This document shows, piece by piece, positions 34,837 through 43,023 of a stretch of DNA of 64,000 nucleotides. A model generated the notes under the pieces. That model saw only the letters and a program-made list of their open reading frames with translations, was not told the DNA's origin and did not search any database. The position numbers and the translations under genes were made by a program. Numbering within the stretch: position 1 is the first letter of the stretch; the number at the start of each line of letters is the position of its first letter. This stretch comes from JANLYC01 sp963815445 (GTDB lineage Bacteria > Actinomycetota > Actinomycetes > Propionibacteriales > Nocardioidaceae): positions 992,001-1,056,000 of the forward strand of contig CAWFGV010000011.1 of NCBI GenBank assembly GCA_963815445.1, in the 5' to 3' direction.

Positions 34837-35603
34837 ATGAACAGCCATCCAGCCCGCCATTGCCTCCCCCTGGTGGCGGCGCTGTCATCTCCTGCTCACC
34901 GGATGCAGCGCTGACAGCTCACCCGATACCCGGGAGAAGGCGCCCACGACACAGTCGTCCGGCGCGGCGGGCGGCACCACGAGCATCGACCGACCCCACC
35001 GACGTCCGAGCGTCCTGGACACCCCTCGCGGGCGAGCCCGACGGCGAGCTTGCCGCCGGAGCCTACGGGCTCAGCGCCAACGGCGTGTCCGACCACGTAG
35101 CAGTGGTCCAGGCTCCGGAGGGCTACCAGAACGTCGGCGGATGGACGTTCGTCACCGGTGAGCCGTTCCGTGCGATGGGCTTTGTGACAGCGGACCGTGT
35201 CCTCCCGGACCCCTGTGGTTCCAAGGGGCAGGACAAGTTCGACAAGGCGGCGGACCCTGGACCGACCGTGAAAGACCTGGCCCAGGCCCTGGTCGCCCAA
35301 CGTGGAGCCGAGACCTCGAAGCCTGCCCGGGTCACGGTCGATGGCCATGGCGGCCTCTACCTGACGTACCAGGTCGCGAAGGGCGTCGACGTCCTGTCGT
35401 GCCAGGAGCGCGCCTTCGACATCTTCAGCACCGGACCGGGTGCCTGGTATCTAGAGGCATCGCGTGAGCGCGCCGCCATCTGGATCCTCGACGTTGATGG
35501 CGAGCGACTCGTGCTGGCTTGGGTCGCCGTGCCCGGTGTCAGTCAGGCGCGGATGCGGGAGATGACCCGCATGGTCCAGTCCGCCCGCTTCGTCGAGCCT
35601 TAG
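34837..35603 (+). pseudogene. Lipoprotein gene with two frame changes near its 5' end
   Basis: Three frames must be joined. ATG 34837 starts MNSHPARHCLPLVAALS; one base later in register the second frame gives LLLTGCSADSSPDTREK, a perfect lipobox (L-T-G-C); around 34980 a third frame gives DPTDVRASWTPLAGEPDGE and the remaining 200 residues to 35603. Each join needs a one-base correction (about 34886-34888 and about 34977-34983). The mature domain has GYQNVGGWTFVTGEP and DPCGSKGQ and no family is recognised. Either a decaying gene or an assembly with small indels. It sits 132 bp from the divergent giant regulator, so a ligand- or stress-sensing pair is possible. Confidence 0.7.
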
Positions 35604-35613
35604 CAGGCAGACC

Positions 35614-37350
35614 ATGTCGCACGCCACGCCACGCCGCGCCTGGCTGGGTTCGCTCTGCCTGCTGTGCGCGATCGGCCTGGCAACCGCCGCCATCCCGTGG
35701 GACAGAACTGACGGCCAGCCGATGGTCGGGACGTCCCCACCCCCGATCCAAGTGGCTGACCACGGAGCGAACGGCGACCCATCGCCCCCAGCCGGCCCTC
35801 GGGGCACAGTCAGGTTGGCCTTCGCCGGCGACGTGCACTTCCAGCTTCATCTCGCGGCACTGCTCGACCACCCGCGCGGAGCACTCGGTCCGATCACGCG
35901 AACCCTGGCGGCCGCAGACCTGACGATGGTCAACCTGGAGTCCGCGATCACGGACCGCGGCACCCCAGACCCGAAGGAGCTCGAAGTTCCTGCCGGGCGC
36001 TACTACTTCCGTACCTCACCCGCCGCACTCGACGTGCTCGACGCGGCCGGCGTCGACGTGGTCACGATGGCGAACAACCACGGCGCCGACTACGGGCCGG
36101 TCGGCCTTCACGACACCTTGGCTGCAATCCGTCAGAGCCCGATTCCCGTGGTCGGCGTCGGCCGGAACCAAAAGGCTGCGTTCGCGCCGTACCGGGTGTC
36201 GATCCGGGGCACCGACTTCGCGTTCCTGGCCGCCGATGCCTCCATGCGCGAAGGAACCAGCGACGTCTGGGCAGCCGGACCGGCCACGCCGGGACTCGCG
36301 GCAGCGCACGCAGACCGGCCGCAGGCCCTCATCGCCGCGGTCCGGGCGGCCAGCCGGCGGGACGACGTCGTGGTCGTCTACCTGCACTGGGGCGCTGAGA
36401 TGCAGGGCTGCCCGACCCACCAGCAGCGCAGCACCGCTACGGCCTTGGCCAGAGCGGGCGCGGACGTCATCGTCGGCAGCCACGCCCACGTGCTGCTCGG
36501 ATCCGGATGGATCGGCGACACCTACGTCGACTATGGCCTCGGCAACTTCCTCTGGTACCACAACCACCAGCCCGAGACCGGCGTGCTTGGCCTCACCGTC
36601 CGCGACGGACAGGTGGTCGGCGACGCGTGGACACCGGCGCGGATTCAGACTTACGGGCGACCGCTCCCGCTGCGCGGCGCGGGCCGAGGCGAAGCGATCG
36701 CCGCCTGGCATCGTCTGAACCGCTGCACCGGCCTCGCTCCGCACCGCGACGATGCGGCGCTGCCGGCGTACTCGTGGTCGGTGCAGCGCATCGGGCCGAC
36801 GTTGCAGCATCGGATGCGCAGAAGCCATCGCCCCGGCTGCCCCGTCCCGTTCCGGGACCTGCGCTACCTGCGGATGACGTACCTCGGTTTCGACGGCCGC
36901 GCGCGGACCGGTGAGATGGCGATCCACAAGGACTACGCCAGCCAGATCGCCGAGGTGTTCCAGCGCTTGTACGACGCTCGCTGGCCGATCCGCCGGATGC
37001 GCCTGGTCGATGACTACGGCGGGGACGACGCCCTCTCGATGGCGGCCAACAACACCTCCGGCTTCAACTGCCGCCGAGTTGCCGGGAGCCACACCTGGTC
37101 CGACCACGCCTACGGCGCCGCCATCGACATCAACCCCGTGCAGAACCCCGACCTGAGCGGCTCCTCGGTCGCCCCAGGTGCGGGACGTCGCTTCGCAGCC
37201 CTCGACCGCTCAGCCGATGCCCACCCTGCAGCCGGCGTGATCACGGCCGACGGAGTCGTGGTCCGAGCCTTCGCCCGGATCGGCTGGGAGTGGGGCGGCG
37301 ATTGGTCGTCAGGTCAGGACTACCAACACTTCTGGGCGCCGGACCAGTAG
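35614..37350 (+). CDS. Secreted CapA-type metallophosphatase fused to an M15 peptidase
   Basis: 578 residues; signal or anchor helix at about 9-26. Residues 65-350 are a CapA/PgsA-like calcineurin-fold domain: FAGDVHF, NLESAITD, MANNHGADYG, YLHWG and VGSHAHVLLGSG in the right order. Residues about 400-578 are a zinc D-Ala-D-Ala carboxypeptidase-like M15 domain: SDHAYGAAIDI supplies His498 and Asp505, and YQHFW supplies His572. CapA proteins act in poly-gamma-glutamate or capsule anchoring; M15 enzymes cut peptidoglycan peptides, so one secreted protein may couple polymer handling to wall remodelling (inference). It starts 11 bp after the lipoprotein frame. Confidence 0.88.
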   Translation: MSHATPRRAWLGSLCLLCAIGLATAAIPWDRTDGQPMVGTSPPPIQVADHGANGDPSPPAGPRGTVRLAFAGDVHFQLHLAALLDHPRGALGPITRTLAAADLTMVNLESAITDRGTPDPKELEVPAGRYYFRTSPAALDVLDAAGVDVVTMANNHGADYGPVGLHDTLAAIRQSPIPVVGVGRNQKAAFAPYRVSIRGTDFAFLAADASMREGTSDVWAAGPATPGLAAAHADRPQALIAAVRAASRRDDVVVVYLHWGAEMQGCPTHQQRSTATALARAGADVIVGSHAHVLLGSGWIGDTYVDYGLGNFLWYHNHQPETGVLGLTVRDGQVVGDAWTPARIQTYGRPLPLRGAGRGEAIAAWHRLNRCTGLAPHRDDAALPAYSWSVQRIGPTLQHRMRRSHRPGCPVPFRDLRYLRMTYLGFDGRARTGEMAIHKDYASQIAEVFQRLYDARWPIRRMRLVDDYGGDDALSMAANNTSGFNCRRVAGSHTWSDHAYGAAIDINPVQNPDLSGSSVAPGAGRRFAALDRSADAHPAAGVITADGVVVRAFARIGWEWGGDWSSGQDYQHFWAPDQ

Positions 37351-37375
37351 CCAGCTCCGCCAGCCTCGTGAAGAG

Positions 37376-38068
37376 CTAAGCGGACGGGCCGTGCTCGGCC
37401 GCGAGGTTTTGACTCTCGACGAGCTCAGCGCAGACATCTTTCAGTTTGATGTTGCGGCTCTGCGATTGCCGGACCAGGTAGTCGAAACCGCGTTGCTCGT
37501 CCAAGGCGTAGCTGGCCATGGTGATCCCGATGGCCTGACCGATCACCTTGCGTGACGACAGGGCCTGAGTCAGCTGCTGCTCGAGCCGCAGATGACCGGT
37601 GACCAGAGCCACGTGGGAGACGAACAGTGCTACCAGGCGCCGGTCGGTGCTGAACGGCCCACTCCACCTGGCGTAAAGGTTCAACGCCATACGCTCACCG
37701 CTCAAGGTTCCCACGCGAAACGACATCTGAGCCGCCACCCCCAGGCGCGCGGCCGCAGGCCCGTAGGTGGGCCAGCGGGTGTCGCCGGCGAGGTCGTCGC
37801 AGTCGATGGACAAGGCTGTGGTCGCAGCCTCGTAGCAAGGTCCCTCGCGCAGCTGGTACTGGAGCTCATCGAGCCGCTCGGCCACCGGGTCAGTCGGCGC
37901 AAGTGTCTTGAAAGGCTCGCTGTCGCTCGCGACGGTGATACTGGCCGCGCATACTCCGTCGAGGGTGTCCACCGCCCCTTGAGTCAGGATCAGCAAGGTG
38001 TTGGCCGCCTGCTCGACAGCAGCTTGAAGTCGCGCAATCGAGGGATCGGCCGGTCGGTGGGCAGCCAT
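37376..38068 (-). CDS. GAF and ANTAR domain transcription antitermination regulator
   Basis: 230 residues from ATG 38068. GAF domain at about 20-155 (LDGVCAASITVASDSEPFKT, REGPCYEAA, DTRWPTYGPAA) and ANTAR RNA-binding domain at about 165-225 (ALSSRKVIGQAIGITMASYA then LVRQSQSRNIKLKDVCAELV). ANTAR proteins bind paired hexaloop stem-loops in mRNA and prevent termination; the GAF part senses a small signal. It is 60% or so like the second such protein at 49338 by eye. Convergent with the CapA-M15 gene. Confidence 0.9.
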   Translation of the reverse strand: MAAHRPADPSIARLQAAVEQAANTLLILTQGAVDTLDGVCAASITVASDSEPFKTLAPTDPVAERLDELQYQLREGPCYEAATTALSIDCDDLAGDTRWPTYGPAAARLGVAAQMSFRVGTLSGERMALNLYARWSGPFSTDRRLVALFVSHVALVTGHLRLEQQLTQALSSRKVIGQAIGITMASYALDEQRGFDYLVRQSQSRNIKLKDVCAELVESQNLAAEHGPSA

Positions 38069-38218
38069 GAGGCAACGCCCTTTCCCAACCGCGGGGGCTG
38101 GTGACGGCTGTGACGTCAACGTACACCCGATCTGTCAGGACCTGTCATCGAATGCCTGGGCATGCACTGATGGTGATGTGTTAAGCGCGCTCTCTCCACC
38201 TAAAGTAGCGTCGACTGC

Positions 38219-38449
38219 GTGCGCATCTCCCGGTTCAATATGTCCTCGCCCAACCATCTCGAAGAGGCGCTTGCAGCGCTGCTGAAGGCCGGCTTCGGAA
38301 ACACCCGCAAGCACGTGTCTGCTTACCTGGCGCGACTTGGGAGTGGCTCGGTGCTCGTTGTGTCCCATCCTGTCCCCGCCACGGACGAGGTGCGCCAGAT
38401 CGTGCACGGTATCGACCCGGCGGCCGAGCGCATCCCTGAACAGGAGTAG
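38219..38449 (+). CDS. Small protein of unknown function
   Basis: 76 residues from GTG 38219; ATG 38240 (MSSPNHLEEALAALL) is an alternative. Helical N-terminus, then YLARLGSGSVLVVSHPVP, an amphipathic alternating segment like those in small stress-related alpha/beta proteins. No family is recognised. It ends just before the sequence flanking the tRNA-Val gene. No clear ribosome site supports either start. Confidence 0.5.
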   Translation: MRISRFNMSSPNHLEEALAALLKAGFGNTRKHVSAYLARLGSGSVLVVSHPVPATDEVRQIVHGIDPAAERIPEQE

Positions 38450-38551
38450 CCACGCATGCGCGCCGGGACGAAGCTGGCGAGGTCCACCGGCACGTTCCTG
38501 GCACGCGGCCTCTGCTTCGAGTCCAACGATGCCTCTGACCTGCGGTGTTGC

Positions 38552-38626
38552 TGGTGGGCGATACTGGGTTCGAACCAGTGACCTCTTCGGTGTGAACGAA
38601 GCGCGCTACCACTGCGCCAATCGCCC
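38552..38626 (-). tRNA. tRNA-Val (CAC)
   Basis: Full cloverleaf on the minus strand: acceptor GGGCGAT/ATCGCCC, D arm GCGC-loop-GCGC, anticodon stem CTTCG/CGAAG around loop TTCACAC giving anticodon CAC, T arm ACTGG/CCAGT with TTCGAAC. The 3' CCA is encoded (38552-38554). It reads valine codon GUG. Its sequence and downstream flank are related to the tRNA-Val(GAC) at 41547 and to the fragment at 43670. Confidence 0.97.
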
Positions 38627-38866
38627 GTCGCCGTTGCGGCGGGGGTCCCCGAGCCGGGTGGGGAACGTTGAGAAAGGCTAGCGCACCCCGAGGGGTCATC
38701 ACGAACGGCCCCACGTATCCGACATACCGATGAGTGGTCCCTCAGCCGTTCGTCCACATCGTTTCGCTCTTCCTCCGTGAACGTCCTGTTTTGCCTGGCA
38801 CAGGAGCGATGTCGCACGGAATTCCTTTCAGTTACCGCGTCACGAGTTGGGCACTCCCGCGTTATC
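38627..38866. other. Intergenic region between the divergent tRNA-Val and SsgA-like genes
   Basis: About 270 bp with no supported gene, divided by the hairpin at 38867. It must hold the promoters of the divergent tRNA and SsgA-like genes. No clear -35/-10 pair can be called with confidence. Confidence 0.5.
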
Positions 38867-38895
38867 CATGTGACCGGCTGAAGGAAAGGCACATG
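38867..38895 (+). promoter_or_regulatory. Hairpin that may mask the ribosome site of the SsgA-like gene
   Basis: CATGTG (38867-38872) pairs with CACATG (38890-38895), extended by CC/GG, leaving a loop ggctgaaggaaa that contains the likely ribosome site GAAGGAAA for ATG 38898. Such a structure could control translation; it is short and may be accidental. Confidence 0.35.
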
Positions 38896-38897
38896 TC

Positions 38898-39314
38898 ATG
38901 GACATCGCACCCGTCACCGTGAGCCACCAGCTCACTTTGGAACTCATCGACACGAACGGCAACGCCACCCCGCTTGCCGCGGAGCTCAGCTACGACAGTG
39001 TCGACCCGTACGCCGTCTCGGCGAGCTTCGACACCGGGGACGCTCGCGTCCGCTGGGTCTTCGCCCGCGAGCTGCTGGCCTCCGGCCTCAACGAGCCGAC
39101 GGGTGACGGCGACGTCCACGTCTGGCCATGCCTGGATGCACAGGGCCGGGCCGTGACGATCATCGAGCTCTCCTCACCAGATGGCGAGGCCCTCATGCAG
39201 GCCCGCAGCGTCGACGTGACCGAGTTCCTGCACAGCGCTGAGATGCTCGTGCCTGCCGGCACCGAGGCCGACTTCGTCGACGTCGACGGAGCCATCTCCC
39301 TGCTGCTCGCCTGA
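38898..39314 (+). CDS. SsgA-like (SALP) cell-division/sporulation regulator
   Basis: 138 residues, the usual size of SsgA/SsgB-like proteins. Family text seen: LAAELSYDSVDPYAVSASFD, RVRWVFARELLASGL, GDGDVHVWPC and LSSPDGEALMQARSVDV. In Streptomyces these proteins help place FtsZ and shape sporulation septa; in non-sporulating actinobacteria they are thought to act in cell division. GAAGGAAA precedes the ATG. Monocistronic as far as can be seen. Confidence 0.92.
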   Translation: MDIAPVTVSHQLTLELIDTNGNATPLAAELSYDSVDPYAVSASFDTGDARVRWVFARELLASGLNEPTGDGDVHVWPCLDAQGRAVTIIELSSPDGEALMQARSVDVTEFLHSAEMLVPAGTEADFVDVDGAISLLLA

Positions 39315-39359
39315 CCCGCTGAACAGACGACCGTTGGCGCCGGTGTCTACCCTGGTCCC

Positions 39360-39929
39360 GTGACCTTCAGCCATGACACCGAGCTGTCCCTCCTGGTGGT
39401 CGTCGATCTTGTCAACACCAGCGCAGACTGCGGCGGCACCGAGCTGCTGCCCGACGAGGACGCCCTTCGCAGTTGGGTGAGCGCGCATCATGTCTCCGGT
39501 GTCACCTCGGCCGACTTGAGCGATGTCGAGTCGGTCCAGAGGGTCCGTGAGCGCTTCCGGGCCTGTTTCGGCCTCGACGACGCCGCCGAGCTGACTCAGC
39601 GCATCAACCGGCTCGTGGCCGAGGCGCCCATGCAGCCGCGGCTGACCAACCACGACGGTCATGACTGGCACATCCACTACTTCGTCCCCGGTGCGACCCT
39701 GGCGGAGCATCTGGCCGTCGACGGCGGCATGGCACTCGCGCACGTGGTGGCGGCCGAGGAGATCGACCGGCTCCGTGTCTGCGAGGCACCCGACTGCGAC
39801 GCTGTGCTGCTCGACCTCTCGCGCAACCGGTCCAAGCGCTATTGCGACGCGCGCACGTGCGGGAACCGCCTCAATGTCGCCGCCTACCGTGAGCGGAAGC
39901 GTTCCGCCGCCGCGACGTCCCGCACCTGA
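39360..39929 (+). CDS. ABATE/CGNR zinc-finger transcriptional regulator
   Basis: 189 residues from GTG 39360. The N-terminal 130 residues are the ABATE-type helical ligand domain (VVVDLVNTSADCGG start). The C-terminal CGNR zinc finger is complete: CEAPDCDAVLLDLSRN then RYCDARTCGNRLNVAAYRER, with four cysteines. Probably a stress- or drug-responsive transcription factor. The SRPBCC gene follows 10 bp after the stop and may be its target or partner. Confidence 0.9.
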   Translation: MTFSHDTELSLLVVVDLVNTSADCGGTELLPDEDALRSWVSAHHVSGVTSADLSDVESVQRVRERFRACFGLDDAAELTQRINRLVAEAPMQPRLTNHDGHDWHIHYFVPGATLAEHLAVDGGMALAHVVAAEEIDRLRVCEAPDCDAVLLDLSRNRSKRYCDARTCGNRLNVAAYRERKRSAAATSRT

Positions 39930-39939
39930 TCGGCTCGTC

Positions 39940-40371
39940 TTGAGCTTCGAGATCACCCGGCGTACGGCGAGGTCCGCAGCCGACTCCTGGGCCAGGCTGA
40001 CCGACTGGGAAGACCACACGGGCCTGATCCCGTTCACGACCGTGTCGCTGCTGCCCGGTCCGGCCGAGGGCGTCGGGTCAACGTTCAACGCCCGTACCGT
40101 GGTGGGACCGGTGCGGTTCAACGACCTGATGGAGGTCACGCACTGGCAGCCGCCGACGTCGGCGGAGCCCGGGATATGCCGGATCGTCAAACGTGGCGGC
40201 ACCGTCGTCGGGTGGGCCGTCCTCACGGTGGCACCGGAGGGCTCAGGGGCGCTCATCACCTGGCGCGAGGAGGCGAACTTCCGACGGGCCGGGCCGTTCC
40301 TCAACTGGCCCAATGCGATGGCGGGAAAGGCCGTGTTCGGCAAGCTGGTCGACGGACTCCTCGCTGACTGA
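39940..40371 (+). CDS. SRPBCC (START/Bet v1-fold) family protein
   Basis: 143 residues from TTG 39940 (LSFEITRRTARSAADSWARL). Typical polyketide-cyclase-like pattern: an N-terminal strand, a helix with SWARLTDWEDH, GVGSTFNART, and a long C-terminal helix FGKLVDGLLAD. These proteins bind lipids or hydrophobic metabolites. The start is an unusual TTG without a clear ribosome site; it may be coupled to the CGNR gene 10 bp upstream. Confidence 0.8.
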   Translation: MSFEITRRTARSAADSWARLTDWEDHTGLIPFTTVSLLPGPAEGVGSTFNARTVVGPVRFNDLMEVTHWQPPTSAEPGICRIVKRGGTVVGWAVLTVAPEGSGALITWREEANFRRAGPFLNWPNAMAGKAVFGKLVDGLLAD

Positions 40372-40384
40372 GGTGTGTTCCGCC

Positions 40385-41200
40385 TCAGGGATCGACGTCC
40401 TGCGGTTCGCGGGAGCGCCACTCCGCAGCCACCTTCTCGGTGACGACGTGGCTGTCGAGGACCCGGTCGTCGACGGCGTGCACAGCCTGCACGTCACGGG
40501 TCGTGGACGTCAGAAAGACCTCGTCTGCGGTCGAGAACTCGGCCATGCTGATCGGCCGCTCGTGGACGTCGTACCACTCGAGCACCAATGCCCGGGTGAC
40601 ACCGGCCAGGCAGCCGGACTCCAGCGGAGGGGTGGCCACGGTCCCGTCGAAGACGCAGAACACGTTGGTGCCGGTGCCCTCACACAGGTCACCGGCGGTG
40701 TTGGCGAAGATCGCCTCGCTGGCACCATGCTCGGCCGCGTAGGCCAGCGCGATCACGTTGTCGGCGTACGACGTCGTCTTGAGGCCGGCGGTCGCACCCC
40801 GCTCGTTGCGCGGCCAGGGGACGACGGCGGCCTTGGTCGACTCAGGGAACGGCGCGGCGGCCGCGGTCACCACAGTCAGCGAGGGGTTCTTGGTGTCGCG
40901 GTTGGAGCCGAGCGGCGAGATCCCGGCCGTGTACGTGACCCGGATCCGACCGAGCGGGAGCTGCTGGCCGTCGATGGTGGCGTCGATCGCCTCGCGTACG
41001 AGGTCGGTGTCGGGTTCGGGAAGCCCCAGCCCGGTCGCCGACCGGCTGAGCCGCCGCAGATGGCGGGTGAGCGCGAACGGCCGGTTGTCAACCACCTTGA
41101 TCGCCTCGAAGACCCCATCGCCGACGGTGAACCCATGATCGAGGACGGAGATGGCCGGACCGGACGGATCGACCAGAGAACCGTTGCACCACGCACGCAT
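40385..41200 (-). CDS. Class IV PLP aminotransferase (branched-chain, D-amino-acid or ADC-lyase type)
   Basis: 271 residues from ATG 41200. Fold-type IV motifs: FTVGDGVFEAIKV, the Schiff-base lysine in GLKTTSYADNV, EAIFANTAGDLCEGTGTNVF and a GVTRALVLEW segment. Family members transaminate branched-chain or D-amino acids, or act as aminodeoxychorismate lyase; the sequence does not separate these. Convergent with the SRPBCC gene. Confidence 0.9.
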   Translation of the reverse strand: MRAWCNGSLVDPSGPAISVLDHGFTVGDGVFEAIKVVDNRPFALTRHLRRLSRSATGLGLPEPDTDLVREAIDATIDGQQLPLGRIRVTYTAGISPLGSNRDTKNPSLTVVTAAAAPFPESTKAAVVPWPRNERGATAGLKTTSYADNVIALAYAAEHGASEAIFANTAGDLCEGTGTNVFCVFDGTVATPPLESGCLAGVTRALVLEWYDVHERPISMAEFSTADEVFLTSTTRDVQAVHAVDDRVLDSHVVTEKVAAEWRSREPQDVDP

Positions 41201-41332
41201 GTCGCCACCGTAACGTCGCATGGACGAAGGTGCGAGGGAGTCGGCGCGCCCTGGATTTGTCCGGTGGAGCAAATCGGCTAGTCTTCTCTCTCGCAACGCC
41301 ACACGGTCTGACAGGCCGGTGGGGTGGTGTAG

Positions 41333-41405
41333 GCGGACGTAGCTCAGCTGGTAGAGCGCAACCTTGCCAAGGTTGAGGTCGCGAGTTCGAACCTCGTCGT
41401 CCGCT
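41333..41405 (+). tRNA. tRNA-Gly (GCC)
   Basis: Acceptor GCGGACG/CGTCCGC, D arm GCTC/GAGC, anticodon stem CAACC/GGTTG with loop TTGCCAA (anticodon GCC), T arm GCGAG/CTCGT with TTCGAAC. CCA not encoded. First of a Gly-Cys-Val cluster. Confidence 0.97.
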
Positions 41406-41435
41406 CGGAGAGGGTCGCAGGCTTACCCATCCAAC

Positions 41436-41506
41436 GGTGGAGTGGCCGAGAGGCGAGGCAACGGACTGCAAATCCGTCTACGAGGGTTCAAATCCCTTCT
41501 CCACCT
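41436..41506 (+). tRNA. tRNA-Cys (GCA)
   Basis: Acceptor GGTGGAG/CTCCACC, anticodon stem CGGA/TCCG with loop CTGCAAA (anticodon GCA), T arm GAGGG/CCCTT with TTCAAAT. CCA not encoded. 30 bp after tRNA-Gly. Confidence 0.96.
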
Positions 41507-41546
41507 CGACACGATCTGCGAGAGCATGTGCATCAGAGCAGCGCCC

Positions 41547-41618
41547 GGGCGATTGGCGCAGCGGTAGCGCGCTTCCCTGACACGGAAGAGGTCACTGGTT
41601 CAATCCCAGTATCGCCCA
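41547..41618 (+). tRNA. tRNA-Val (GAC)
   Basis: Acceptor GGGCGAT/ATCGCCC, D arm GCGC/GCGC, anticodon stem CTTCC/GGAAG with loop CTGACAC (anticodon GAC), T loop TTCAATC. No CCA encoded. The last 22 bases are repeated exactly at 43670. Confidence 0.97.
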
Positions 41619-41619
41619 C
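41597..41619 (+). repeat. Direct repeat: tRNA-Val 3' end (candidate attachment half-site, left)
   Basis: The 23 bases 41597-41619, covering the T arm and 3' acceptor of tRNA-Val(GAC) plus one base, recur identically at 43670-43692. A tRNA 3' end copied 2.07 kb away without the rest of the tRNA is the usual mark of site-specific integration. No integrase lies between, so the element would be decayed or deleted. Confidence 0.7.
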
Positions 41620-41941
41620 TAAGAATCATGCTGGTCAGAGGCACTATTCGACCTCATCCCGAGGGACGGTGCCAGTTGCGTGCCAGATCATCCGGTTCAC
41701 GCTGTCGAGCTTCACCGCACATGACGGGGACTCGGAGCCGGTGACGGTCTGCGTCGGCGGTGAGGGCCACATGCCTGTGGCGGACCTCGCGGACGTGCTG
41801 GCCGACTTCCAGAGGATCGCAGCGACGGCCTCGCGGCTAACCTTGAACGACCCTCGCCGTGATGGCGGGGTCGTTCTCTTTGTCATGGCGAAGGAGTGAG
41901 AGAGAGCGGGCCGCGTCGTGGCCGCGTTCACGCGGGTCGGT
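41619..41941. other. Stretch after the tRNA-Val gene without a supported gene
   Basis: A plus-strand frame from 41669 to 41899 exists (contains TLSSFTAHDGD) but its end is occupied by a terminator-type hairpin and it has no recognisable family. The first 80 bases resemble the downstream flank of the other tRNA-Val gene (38450-38550, minus strand). Confidence 0.5.
41845..41876 (+). terminator. Rho-independent terminator-like hairpin
   Basis: GAACGACCC, then TCGCC-gtgat-GGCG, then GGGTCGTTC, followed by tctttgt. A 9-bp plus 4-bp stem with a T-rich tail. It could end a transcript from the tRNA cluster. Confidence 0.65.
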
Positions 41942-42277
41942 TCAAGAGACCATGCGATGTTGCGGTGCGTGTGCCCGCCGCAAGATCTGCCGCAGCACTT
42001 CTCGCACCGCCCACGCCGTTGACGAGTGTGTGGATGCATCGAAGTGGCCGGCCTGCCGCCAAAGCCTGACGAACGTCGTTACGGTGATGTCGCCGGCCGC
42101 GTCGGCGTCGGCAATAGCGCAGTTCGCGATCCCGAAGATGACGGGGGCCAACTCGTCGTAGAAGGCAGCGAAAGCTGCCTGATCCCCTCTGCCGCTGAGA
42201 AGCAGGAGCTCGTCCCGCGCGCGCGGACTGAGCGCAGTGGGCGCCCCCCACTGATGGGTATAGAGCACGACCTTCAC
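41942..42277 (-). pseudogene. Truncated sigma factor (region 2 only)
   Basis: About 111 residues from GTG 42277. The core LLLLSGRGDQAAFAAFYDEL then APVIFGIANCAIADADAAGD, TFVRLWRQAGHFD and WAVREVLRQILRRA match sigma-70 region 2 of ECF/SigK-like factors, but the frame stops (HRMVS) before any region 4. The start is uncertain because GAAGGG abuts the GTG. Without region 4 a normal ECF factor would not read the -35 box, so a remnant is most likely. Confidence 0.7.
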
Positions 42278-42619
42278 CCCTTCGTGACCGCGAGCGCCGG
42301 GGTCCAGGGCACAGTGCTTTAACAAGGAATGTAAGACATGTCGGCCGAAGCCGCATTTCCAAACTGAATGGAGGTCATCACCGGAAGGTCCGTCCGCTTC
42401 CGCAACGCTGTCTGTCGACCTCGACGGGCTCGGCACCAGGAAAAGCCCCGATGCTGTCGGTGTCGACATCGGGGCCTGACACGCCCGGCAGGTGCTACGA
42501 CGACGCTCGTGCCTTGCGCCCTACCTGCCCACGATGGCGCGGGGCTCAACGGTCAGGCTCATTCTCCGGAGCGGTGACGGCGCTCACGGCGCAGGCATGG
42601 GCGGGGCGCTTAGGATCTG
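42278..42619. other. Intergenic stretch of 342 bp
   Basis: No gene is supported. It contains the terminator for the small acidic gene (42445-42475) and, next to the sigma remnant, probably its promoter. Short frames here show no family text. Confidence 0.6.
42445..42475 (-). terminator. Terminator of the small acidic gene
   Basis: Perfect 9-bp stem GCCCCGATG/CATCGGGGC with a 13-base loop; on the minus strand it is followed by TTTT. It lies 145 bp after the stop of the minus-strand gene 42620-42814. Confidence 0.75.
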
Positions 42620-42814
42620 TCAGGAGTCGCCGAGGTTTTCCTGCGGCAGGGAGCTGGACCGATCATCCTGGTCGGATCGGCTCTCCTGCCTGTCACCCTT
42701 GCCGCCGCTGTCCTCAGACGACTTCGGGTCTTGGTGCTCGGTGTCGTGATCAGCCGGGCCCAGGCCACTGCCTTCGTAGCCCTGTTCCTTGTGATGACCG
42801 GGTTCAGTTGCCAT
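42620..42814 (-). CDS. Small hydrophilic protein of unknown function
   Basis: 64 residues from ATG 42814, with GGAGG six bases upstream, a strong site. The protein begins MATEPGHHKEQGYEGSGLGP and is almost wholly charged or polar, rich in Asp, Ser, Gln and Glu, with no hydrophobic core, so it is probably intrinsically disordered. Its terminator is seen downstream. Similar small hydrophilic proteins are often stress induced, but nothing here proves that. Confidence 0.6.
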   Translation of the reverse strand: MATEPGHHKEQGYEGSGLGPADHDTEHQDPKSSEDSGGKGDRQESRSDQDDRSSSLPQENLGDS

Positions 42815-43023
42815 GTCGTCCTCCAGTTTGTGGTGAGTGCCACCCAAAGTAGGCCGCGCCGTTCGCGAATCCACACGTTCAGCGTCTTCGGGGTGCCGTA
42901 GCATCGCCCCGAGTGGCGACAAACCAGCGGTGGCCCGACCCCGGTAGGTCCACCGATGACCACAGATTCACGCATCCGCGAAGCTATGACGAACGTTGCC
43001 GCGTCCCTTCACATCCTAGGAAC

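Noticed and set aside
41669..41899. Plus-strand frame of 76 codons after tRNA-Val
   Set aside because: No family similarity, poor ribosome site, and its end overlaps a terminator hairpin.
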